Assembly: GCA_025359845.1 (NCBI GenBank)
Contig: JANYDT010000125.1
Coordinates: 1-34,795, forward strand
Reading direction: 5' to 3'
DNA length: 34,795 nucleotides
From: Acidimicrobiia bacterium
GTDB lineage: Bacteria > Actinomycetota > Acidimicrobiia > Acidimicrobiales > JANYDT01
Of this stretch, positions 1-10,428 are shown piece after piece. The notes under the pieces were generated by a model, which saw only the letters and a program-made list of their open reading frames with translations, searched no databases and had not been told where the DNA came from. Position numbers and translations under genes: made by a program. Position 1 is the stretch's first letter, and every line of letters begins with the position of its first letter.

Positions 1-257
1 TGGCCAAGACCATGCGGGCCGCCGCGGATGTCGGCGCCCGCAGCGTATGCCTAGGCGGCGGGGTGGCCGCCAACTCGGCCCTGCGAGCCCGGCTCGAATC
101 CGCAGCGTCCGACCGAGGCCTCCGAGCGTACCTCCCGCCCCGAGCGATGTGCACCGACAACGCCGCCATGGTCGGTGCCGCGGCGTGGTGGCGATCGTCG
201 GTCGATCCGCCCACCCCCCTCGACGCGGCCGCCAATCCGAACCTACGGCTGCGCTGA
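1..257 (+). CDS. tsaD: tRNA N6-adenosine threonylcarbamoyltransferase TsaD, C-terminal part (5' end outside window)
   Basis: ORF 12..257 contains GGVAANSALRARL and CTDNAAMVGAAAWW, typical of the TsaD/Kae1 C-terminus; frame is open to the window edge. Confidence 0.88.
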   Translation, partial: AKTMRAAADVGARSVCLGGGVAANSALRARLESAASDRGLRAYLPPRAMCTDNAAMVGAAAWWRSSVDPPTPLDAAANPNLRLR

Positions 258-318
258 CGAACAGTAAGGGCCTGCCTCGCAATGTACGAAGGGCGGCAGC
301 GCCCGTTAGGGTCGGGGT

Positions 319-1197
319 ATGCGCAACACTCTCGCCGCCGGGGCCCTCGATCGGGTCAGCGACCAACGCAAGGACGCCGACTGGGTGGCCCAAGGCCTCG
401 AGGCCGGCCACATCCACCTTGTCTGGCAGGGCCGCTTTGGCGTTGTCGGCGACCGTTCGGCGGCCACCCGCTGGGCCGACGTACGCGATCTGCAGGGTGA
501 CTACGGTCCGATCCTTCTCGGAGTGCTCAACGGAGACGCCCATTTCGTGCTCGACGTGTCGCACATGTCGCAGCCCGAGGTCGAGAAAGCGCTCCACGAA
601 GACGCAATGATGACGGGGTTGCGCGAGGTGGCGGGTCTGCTGCACATCGATCACGCCAACGTTCTGGCCTTCGCCAGTGGGATCACCACGTGGCACAGGC
701 GCAGCCGATTCTGCGGGGCCTGCGGGGCCGAAACCGAGGTCCATGACGCCGGCCACATGCGCCGCTGTCCGGCCTGTAAGGCCGAACACTTTCCTCGGAC
801 CGATCCCGCCGTGATCATGCTTGTACACGACGGCGGCGACCGGTGCGCTCTCGGCCGACAAAAGGTGTGGCCGTCCGGTATGTATTCGACCCTGGCGGGG
901 TTCGTGGAGCCCGGTGAAAGCCTCGAAGACGCAGTCGCCCGTGAGGTATTGGAGGAGGTCGGCCTCGTCGTCGATGAAGTCAAATACCACTCAAGTCAGC
1001 CGTGGCCGTTTCCTCAATCGATCATGCTTGGCTTTCACGCGCTGGCTACCGAAGGCGACCCGGTCGGCAACCCCAGCGAGATCGAACACGCCCGCTGGTT
1101 CACGGCCGATGAAATCCGCAACGGGGCCATCAAGTATCCCCCCAAGACCGCCATCTCGGGTGTTTTGATCCACTCGTGGCTCGACTCCTTGGGGTAG
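319..1197 (+). CDS. nudC: NADH pyrophosphatase-like Nudix hydrolase (NudC)
   Basis: Zinc ribbon CGACG..RRCPAC, Nudix box GFVEPGESLEDAVAREVLEEVGL and the SQPWPFPQS motif characteristic of NudC. Confidence 0.93.
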   Translation: MRNTLAAGALDRVSDQRKDADWVAQGLEAGHIHLVWQGRFGVVGDRSAATRWADVRDLQGDYGPILLGVLNGDAHFVLDVSHMSQPEVEKALHEDAMMTGLREVAGLLHIDHANVLAFASGITTWHRRSRFCGACGAETEVHDAGHMRRCPACKAEHFPRTDPAVIMLVHDGGDRCALGRQKVWPSGMYSTLAGFVEPGESLEDAVAREVLEEVGLVVDEVKYHSSQPWPFPQSIMLGFHALATEGDPVGNPSEIEHARWFTADEIRNGAIKYPPKTAISGVLIHSWLDSLG

Positions 1198-1439
1198 CCG
1201 AATAATGTCCGCCCGACGCTAACCGCGTCCAATCGCGACATCGCCTCAGCTCCTAGGACCTCAGCCCCTAGAACCGGTCCAGTACCGACTTCGAAGTTGT
1301 ATGTATTTCTCGACGACGCCCTCGCTCTTGTGTGTTGCGGTGTCCCGACTGACGGGCGCCCTCAGTCGACCGATGCAGGCCGGGTCTGGCTATCGCTATC
1401 GGGAACGAAAACACGACAACAACCGAAGGAGTGCGAGTC

Positions 1440-4400
1440 ATGACTATTCGAAACATCTACCTCAAGATCGAGGCGATACCCGACTACAGCCCCGTCGAAC
1501 CTAGCGGACACGCCGGCGCGCATTATCGGCGCGACTGCATGCGTAACTCCGGCCACGAAGACGGGACAATCCCGGTCTCAGAGGTCGACGCACGACGACT
1601 CGACGCCCTGATCTACCGCGAGTACCTCGACCCGGGCTACCTGATCCCCAAGCCTGACAAGCTGATCCTGACCGACGTCAACGAGCCCGTGTTCCCGCAT
1701 CGGGTCCCCGGCACGGTTCTCTACGCAAACCCTGGCGACCATCTCCACATCCGAGTCGTCAACGCCGACACGATGCCGCACAGCTTCCATGTCCACGGTT
1801 TGGGGTACGGCATCGATTCCGATGGGTCGTGGCCCTTCGGAACGCAAAGCACGGACGGGCGCCGCTCCGACGAAATCTGCCCGGGGCAGTACTGGGTATA
1901 CCACTACAAGGTCACCCGCGAAATGGTCGGGGCGTGGCCGTTCCACGACCATTCCCGCCACATCGCGCAGAGCATCAATCGGGGACTCTTCGGTGGGATC
2001 GTCGTGTTGCCCGACGACTGCGAACGGCCGCGCCCGATGGTCTTACCGCCAATGGTCGCCGAGTATCTGGCCATGAAGTTCCCGGCCCCCGATCCGCATG
2101 CCGACGCGGCCCACGACCACATGCCCGGCGTTGCTGCGCTCGGTGAAGCGGTCCACTTCCACGGGGCCGAACACGACCATGGCGGCCACGGCCCACTCCC
2201 GTTAGCAGTCGCCGACTTCGATCTGCGGGCGAGACGCGACTTTCTGGAGGAGTGGTCCCAGCTCGACTATGCGCATCACCACCCGGCCCACCACGAACCG
2301 CTACACGTCCCCGTTTTCATTCACCAGATGAGCAAGGTGAAAGGGGCGCCGGCGTTCAACAAGAGCCCGTTCTCGCCCGGCGATCCGCCCTTCGAGACGG
2401 TGTTCGGTGCCGCTGGCACCTTCGGCTACCACTGCGAAATTCACCCCTCGATGCAGGGGACCGTGATCGTCGAACCGGGCGGTGTGCCCGAAGCGGTCGT
2501 CGCCATTGTCGACACCGATCCGATGAACATGCGATTCAATCCGACCGAGGTCCACGTCTCGCCAGGCGGTAAGGTCCGCTGGACCGCGCCAACCGTGAAC
2601 ACGCACACGGTCACCGAGAACGGCGCCGGACTACCCAGCTACTGCCTCAACGGACGATCTTTCGTCGGGAACACACCGACCGTCGCGGCGCACGCCGGAC
2701 AGAAGATCATCTGGTATGTGTTCAACCTCGACCTGGGCATGGGCTGGCACAACTTCCATCTCCACGGGCAGCGCTGGAAATTTGCGGGCGAAACTATCGA
2801 CTCGCGAAGCATCGGCCCCGCCGAATCTTTCGTCGTCGAGACCATCGCGCCACCAGTCATTTTGCTCCCCGCCGACATCGCCGCGACACAGGAACCCGAC
2901 TGCCGACACGACGAAGCAAGGCCGTACCGCCTCCGCGGTGACTTCTTGTTCCACTGCCACGTCGAGATGCACATGATGCAAGGCCTCACCGGACTGGTCC
3001 GCTCCACCCAGACCGTATGGCTGACACCAGAACAAGCGAAACGGCTTAACGCCGAAGTCGGCCTGCAACTCGACCACGGTGACAACAGTTGCCCGGTCGT
3101 CGATGAGCATCGCTGCGAAGAGTTCAACTGCGGCAAATGGGAACTCGTGGCCGGCTCGACCGAGGTGTGCATGATGCACGCGGCCTTGCTTCCGAACACC
3201 GAACGAGTACTCATCTTCGGATACGGCGACACGCGCGACGACCTGAGCCGAGTGTGGGACTACAGCACCCCCGCCGGCAGCTTTACGGTCCCGGCCAATC
3301 AACCCTTCGACGTGACCGTCCCGCTCCACAGTCGACCACTCGCGAATATCTGGTCCGCGGAACATGCATTCGTCAACAATGCCGCGGGAACCATCGTGGT
3401 CCACGGCGGTTTCACGCCTCGCGAAAGCTTCTCGTTCGACCCCGCGACCCTTCAATGGGCCCATGAACCAGGGACCGCCGAGGAACGGTTCTATTCGAGC
3501 ACGCTCACGCTCGACGACGGCAGACTCGTCACGCTGTTCGGGTCCGGGTCGAAATCACTCGAGATCTTCGATCCCGCGACGAACACCTGGGGCGCACCGA
3601 TCGCAGTTCCGGCGAGCATGCACCACCACCAGTACTACCCGTGGACCTACGAGCTGCCCAACGGCCAACTGTTCATCGCCGGGCCCCACGTACCAACCCA
3701 ACGGTTCGACGCCATCCCGGCCGTCGCCAACGTCGAATCATTCGCCACGCTGGCCGGCAATCGCAGCACCGGTGGTGAACACGGCACGTCGGTGCTACTC
3801 CCATTGCGACCACCCGCATACACGCCCCACGTGCTCATCGCCGGAGGCGACCCGACCGCCGCACAACTGACCGCAGAGACCATCGACTTGTCGGCCGCGA
3901 CGCCGGCATGGGTAGCTCTTCCCAACCTCAACCGGCCTCGCGCCCAGCAAGTCAACACCGTGCTCCTGCCCGACGGCCGCGTCCTGCTCGCCGGCGGCAT
4001 CGACGGCACCGACGGCGGCCCCGCCGAAATCTTCGACCCCCGCAACCCCGCCGCGGGATGGGAGCTGTGCGCCACAATGTCGATCCCTCGCGGCTACCAC
4101 TCCGCCGCGATCCTGCTTGCCGACGGCAGTGTGCTCATGGGCGGCGATCGCCCCGGCGCCTGGAAATCCGGCGAAACGACCGCCCACGAGCGGTACTTCC
4201 CGTGGTATTACCCCCTCGCACGGCCCGCCATTACCAACGCCCCCGTCATCACGGCATACGGCGCCGCCTTCGACATCTTCACGCCAACCCCGAACGACGT
4301 CGCCGAAGTAGTCCTCCTGAGGCCTGGAGCCGTCACCCACGGCTGGAACCAGTCACAACGCCTGATCGAATGCACCATCACCGCCCGCACCGCCGCCACG

Positions 4401-4514
4401 GTCCAAGTGCAATCACCACCCAACGGCCGCGTGGCACCTCCCGGCTACTACCTCCTCTTCGTCCTCACCGCAACACGAATCCCGTCACACGGACGATGGA
4501 TACGCCTAACCTGA
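1440..4514 (+). CDS. Multicopper oxidase / galactose-oxidase-like (kelch + DUF1929) fusion protein
   Basis: Copper motifs HSFHVHG, WPFHDHS, WHNFHLHGQRW, FHCHVEMHMMQGL; extra cupredoxin motif YHCEIHPSMQG; then kelch-like repeats (DGRLVTLFGSG, DGRVLLAGG, RGYHSAAILLADGSVLMGG) and a galactose-oxidase C-terminal domain (VTHGWNQSQRLIE..PPGYYLLFVL). Track ORF starts at GTG 1431; ATG 1440 has GAAGGAG about 8 nt upstream. Confidence 0.9.
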   Translation: MTIRNIYLKIEAIPDYSPVEPSGHAGAHYRRDCMRNSGHEDGTIPVSEVDARRLDALIYREYLDPGYLIPKPDKLILTDVNEPVFPHRVPGTVLYANPGDHLHIRVVNADTMPHSFHVHGLGYGIDSDGSWPFGTQSTDGRRSDEICPGQYWVYHYKVTREMVGAWPFHDHSRHIAQSINRGLFGGIVVLPDDCERPRPMVLPPMVAEYLAMKFPAPDPHADAAHDHMPGVAALGEAVHFHGAEHDHGGHGPLPLAVADFDLRARRDFLEEWSQLDYAHHHPAHHEPLHVPVFIHQMSKVKGAPAFNKSPFSPGDPPFETVFGAAGTFGYHCEIHPSMQGTVIVEPGGVPEAVVAIVDTDPMNMRFNPTEVHVSPGGKVRWTAPTVNTHTVTENGAGLPSYCLNGRSFVGNTPTVAAHAGQKIIWYVFNLDLGMGWHNFHLHGQRWKFAGETIDSRSIGPAESFVVETIAPPVILLPADIAATQEPDCRHDEARPYRLRGDFLFHCHVEMHMMQGLTGLVRSTQTVWLTPEQAKRLNAEVGLQLDHGDNSCPVVDEHRCEEFNCGKWELVAGSTEVCMMHAALLPNTERVLIFGYGDTRDDLSRVWDYSTPAGSFTVPANQPFDVTVPLHSRPLANIWSAEHAFVNNAAGTIVVHGGFTPRESFSFDPATLQWAHEPGTAEERFYSSTLTLDDGRLVTLFGSGSKSLEIFDPATNTWGAPIAVPASMHHHQYYPWTYELPNGQLFIAGPHVPTQRFDAIPAVANVESFATLAGNRSTGGEHGTSVLLPLRPPAYTPHVLIAGGDPTAAQLTAETIDLSAATPAWVALPNLNRPRAQQVNTVLLPDGRVLLAGGIDGTDGGPAEIFDPRNPAAGWELCATMSIPRGYHSAAILLADGSVLMGGDRPGAWKSGETTAHERYFPWYYPLARPAITNAPVITAYGAAFDIFTPTPNDVAEVVLLRPGAVTHGWNQSQRLIECTITARTAATVQVQSPPNGRVAPPGYYLLFVLTATRIPSHGRWIRLT

Positions 4515-4567
4515 CCACGGCGGATAGGTTGTGCAAAGGCAGAGGCACCAAATGCGAGAATCGGTCA

Positions 4568-4765
4568 GTACGCAAGCAGTACCACTTCTGGCCCGGAGCG
4601 GAAGGCCTTGATGCGTGGGACGTTGACCGTCTGGTCGAACTGAGCCGCAGTCCCAACGCCGACACGACAGCGGCGTTGGCGGACAGCGCTCGCTTCCGCT
4701 TGGCGACAGCCATGATCGGCGCCCCGCCGACGGAGAAACGGCCGTGGCGTGCGGACTTTTGGTGA
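4568..4765 (+). pseudogene. Possible 5' remnant of a small conserved KQYHFWPG protein gene
   Basis: In-frame peptide VRKQYHFWPGAEGLDAWDVDRLVELSRS resembles, from memory, the N-terminus of a small hypothetical protein family; the following sequence does not look like that family. Confidence 0.25.
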
Positions 4766-4813
4766 GCATCGGAACGGACCCGATCTGATCGCAGTAACCG
4801 CGCTGGCAACAGG

Positions 4814-5706
4814 CTAAGGCGGCAGAAGTAGCCAGTTGCGAATGAGGTCGATGCAGTCTGGACGGTCGGCCCAGACGAAGTGGGATGCGTGCGCGATGAG
4901 TTCCAGTCTGGCGTTCGGGCCGATGGCATCAGCGATTGCCACGATCCCGCTGGCCGGCGTCACTGGATCCTCGACACCGCCAAGAACGAGGGTGGGCGTA
5001 GTGGTACCGGCAAGCCCGGGAAGCAGATCCATAGTCTGCATTTCCCCTGCAGAAAGTGAAACATGACGTCGTAGTTGGAAACAGATCTGCTCGGCGGAAG
5101 CGGTGCAGCAACGGCATAGATGGGTCCTGAAAGCGGAAGAAATGCGGCACCATTTTCCGGAGTTGGGTTCCGCCAAAATGTCTCAGCCGCCTCTCTGATC
5201 TCAGGCCGAACTCCGCGCTTGTCGAGCACCGCAAGCTGTTCTTCGACGACTACTCGTGCGGTGCCGGACACCAGGACGACCTTCGTTGCGTGGGTTGGGT
5301 GCCGGGCGAGGTACCGCATCGCGACCATCGCACCGAATGATGCCCCTAGGACGAATGGCTTTTCGATTCCGAGTACGTCGCAGACCCGGATCACGTCATC
5401 GGCCCACTGGTCGAGGTTCCACTCGCTCGAGTCGCGTCGATCACTGCGTCGGTGGTCGACGAACACCACCTGCATGTCTTCGGCGAGCGGGAGGAGATCG
5501 GGCTTGAAAGAGGAGTGGTCATGGCCTGGTCCACCGTGGAGCAACACGAGAGTCGGATACTTTTTCAACCGGTCGCCATCAGGTCGATGCGAACAACCGT
5601 CCACGTCGACGAATAATCGGACACCTGGCTCGATCTGAACTCGCACAACCCTACGGTCCCACCCCGACGAGACAAGATCAACCTCACCTCCCACCGATGG
5701 TGGCAC
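4814..5706 (-). pseudogene. Alpha/beta hydrolase (proline iminopeptidase-like), interrupted by a single-base frameshift
   Basis: ORF 4960..5706 carries oxyanion motif HGGPG and nucleophile GASFG; the C-terminal part with EDPVTP (acid) and HASHF (His) is in another frame (4814..5176). The frames join at GGGGAAATG on the minus strand (plus 5044-5047 CCCC). Confidence 0.82.
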
Positions 5707-5832
5707 CTTTGTGCTGGGATGTCGACGGAAAGCGTCATTCTGGGATCCGCTGACAAGTCAGCGGGCAGGGAGCGGCATGTCGCTCGACGTCAACCACTGG
5801 TTTGGGATGTAGATTCCGCGACCGAGATCAGC

Positions 5833-6879
5833 TCAGCGGGGCACGAGGGGCGCGACTGATCTGGCTAGCAAGATGATCTCGGTGACGGGGTTGCGGGTGG
5901 CGGGGTGGTAGGAGAGCAGGATGCTCACCCAGGTGTCGCCGGTGTAGAACGTGAGCGATGCTGACGTGAACGCCTTGTCGGCGCTGGCACCGGACCCGAT
6001 GACGAAGGCCCCGTCGCCGATCCCCGGGAGCGTGTCGTAGATGACCTCGCCCTTGGTGTCGCGTGCCTTTGATGCCAGCGCGCTTGCGTTGGCATTCATG
6101 ACTGCCTCCTTCGCCGTCTTGCCCAGTGCTGACATTCCTATGACGGTGGTCACGATGAGTCCGCCTCCATCGGTGCCGTAGGAGCACTGTCCTCCGTTCA
6201 TGGTGGCGGTGGAGTCACCGTTGCCGGGACCTGCGCCTAGTACGGTGGCTGCCAGTTGGGACGGAATGATCGCGCACGGATCGAACGCCGTTGCGGGCCC
6301 GCTACCGGGCGGGGTGGAGGCACGGGCCGGGTTGGGACGGGCGGTGGTCGGTGTCGTGGACTTCGCGACCTTCGTGTCGGGACCGATGGTGACGACGTCG
6401 ATCGTGTCGGGCACGCGGCAGCGCCCTTCGAGCCACTTGACCGCCGCTCGTCCAGAGACCGACGATACGACTGCAACCGATTGGCGGGCTAGCCGTTTCG
6501 CTTGGGCCGCCGACGCGACCTTGATTGTTTGCTTCGCGATGGCAAGGTCGCCGGCGAACAGCACTCGCACGTAATTGGGCGCATCTGCAGGAATCAGTTT
6601 GAGCACCTGTTGCATGACAACAACTTGTCCGGCGGCGGACGAGCGGACGGCGGCGAAGGGCTGACCGAAGTCGATCCCGATCCCGTCGCTGGTGGGCGAC
6701 AGGTCGCAGAAGGTGTCGGCCTCGGCGACCGGTGCGCTCGCCAGCATCGCGCCGAGCACGAGCGACGCCGTGACCATGAGCACGGCCCACGTCGGCCGCG
6801 CACAGGTGCTTCGCAGTGCCCGCTGTTGCGATTCTGTGCCGAGTCTCGTCATGGATGCTCTGTACGGCGGTTGAAACAT
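5833..6879 (-). CDS. Secreted protein of unknown function, C-terminal region DUF3558-like
   Basis: Start at MFQPPYRAS with GAGGAG upstream; hydrophobic signal VLMVTASLVLGAMLASAPVAEA; C-terminal DPCAIIPSQLAATVLG..GGQCSYG pattern. Track ORF extends upstream to 7044. Confidence 0.65.
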   Translation of the reverse strand: MFQPPYRASMTRLGTESQQRALRSTCARPTWAVLMVTASLVLGAMLASAPVAEADTFCDLSPTSDGIGIDFGQPFAAVRSSAAGQVVVMQQVLKLIPADAPNYVRVLFAGDLAIAKQTIKVASAAQAKRLARQSVAVVSSVSGRAAVKWLEGRCRVPDTIDVVTIGPDTKVAKSTTPTTARPNPARASTPPGSGPATAFDPCAIIPSQLAATVLGAGPGNGDSTATMNGGQCSYGTDGGGLIVTTVIGMSALGKTAKEAVMNANASALASKARDTKGEVIYDTLPGIGDGAFVIGSGASADKAFTSASLTFYTGDTWVSILLSYHPATRNPVTEIILLARSVAPLVPR

Positions 6880-7042
6880 CGTGTCTCCTCGTTCGCGGTG
6901 GATGGTGTGGTTGCCGATGGCAAGGAGCGAACCTCTGCCGCCACGCCTTCGTCGCACGGGGGGGTCAGACGTGAGCCGGAGCGATGATACCGGGTGATCT
7001 CGAGTCGTCACGTCGTGGGGCGTGTCACGACAGAATGGGTGC

Positions 7043-7867
7043 ATGGAGAGGGTGGAGCACCAAGTCGGTCGCGTGTTTGACGAGGTGCCTGAACTGTACG
7101 ACCGCGTGCGCCCGGCCTACCCGGAAGATCTGTTCATCGACCTCGCGGCCGTCACCGGAATCGACGAGCGGTCGTCGGTGCTGGAGGTGGGTTGCGGCAC
7201 CGGGCAAGCGACACGCCCACTCGGCGCGCTCGGATGCAAGGTGACGGCCGTCGAACTCGGTCACAACATGGCTGCGCTCGCCCGACAGCGACTCGCCTCA
7301 ATGCCGAGCGTGCAGGTTGAGACATCTTCGTTCGAGGACTGGGACGATCGTGGGAGGCGCTTCGATGTCGTGGTGGCTGCCTCGTCGTGGCACTGGGTCG
7401 ACCCTTCGATCGGCTGGACCAAAGCGCATCGCGCGCTCAAGCACGGTGGATGGCTCGCGTTGCTTGGTCACGTCGTGGTGCGTCGGCCTGGCGAAGCCGA
7501 GGTGTACGCAGAGACGGTCGACCTTCACGAGCACTTCGTGCCCGGCCACCCAGGTTGGGGTCACCCGCCCCTCGAGACCGAGGTGCGATCGACCGATCAG
7601 GGGTGGGGGCCACCAAACGAGGATTCGAACGGACTGTTCGGCTCGACGATCGTGCGCTGGTACCCGACCGTGCAGTGGTTCAACGGGGAAGGATTCGCCG
7701 ACCTTCTCCGCTCAACCTCGCTATATCGGACACTCGACGATGCGGTGCGTGAGTCGCTTCTCAACGCGATCGCCGAGCGGATCAGGACACAGTTGGGCGA
7801 CCGGGTATCGCGCCGCTACTTGAGCGTGCTCCGAGTCGGTCAACGCGTAGAAGTGTCCACCACGTGA
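7043..7867 (+). CDS. Class I SAM-dependent methyltransferase
   Basis: Motif I VLEVGCGTGQATRPL, motif II VTAVELG, FDVVVAASSWHWVD; start chosen at MERVEHQ. Confidence 0.88.
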   Translation: MERVEHQVGRVFDEVPELYDRVRPAYPEDLFIDLAAVTGIDERSSVLEVGCGTGQATRPLGALGCKVTAVELGHNMAALARQRLASMPSVQVETSSFEDWDDRGRRFDVVVAASSWHWVDPSIGWTKAHRALKHGGWLALLGHVVVRRPGEAEVYAETVDLHEHFVPGHPGWGHPPLETEVRSTDQGWGPPNEDSNGLFGSTIVRWYPTVQWFNGEGFADLLRSTSLYRTLDDAVRESLLNAIAERIRTQLGDRVSRRYLSVLRVGQRVEVSTT

Positions 7868-8010
7868 CGCGCATGGCAACGACGCTGACCCAGACGATAA
7901 CCCCCCATCCTCCAGTACACTCAAAATGACCCCCCACCACGACCCTCCCGGCAAGCCCAACTGCGGTCTGAACCGAGCCGGATGCGTGGCGAAGGGTCAT
8001 GAACACCTAA

Positions 8011-10293
<2,283 letters not shown>

Positions 10294-10320
10294 ACCCAGC
10301 CCGACGACCACCATCTCGTC

Positions 10321-10355
10321 GTCCGACCCGATGTCGCACCGACTTGGGGTCGGAC
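10321..10355. terminator. Hairpin between convergent genes, candidate terminator
   Basis: GTCCGACCC (10321-10329) pairs with GGGTCGGAC (10347-10355), 9 bp stem between katG and the minus-strand lipoprotein gene; no T-tract. Confidence 0.4.
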
Positions 10356-10428
10356 CCCGGCCGAGGCGACTCCCTCGTGGAGGCGCCACGAAACCTTTGT
10401 CACGGCCATGTGAATGAACCGCGCCAGT

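Noticed and set aside
1244-1273. Imperfect 15-bp direct repeat (CCTCAGCTCCTAGGA / CCTCAGCCCCTAGAA) after nudC
   Set aside because: Only two short imperfect copies, no evident function
2631-3464. 277-aa minus-strand ORF
   Set aside because: Antisense to the copper oxidase fusion; no domain motifs
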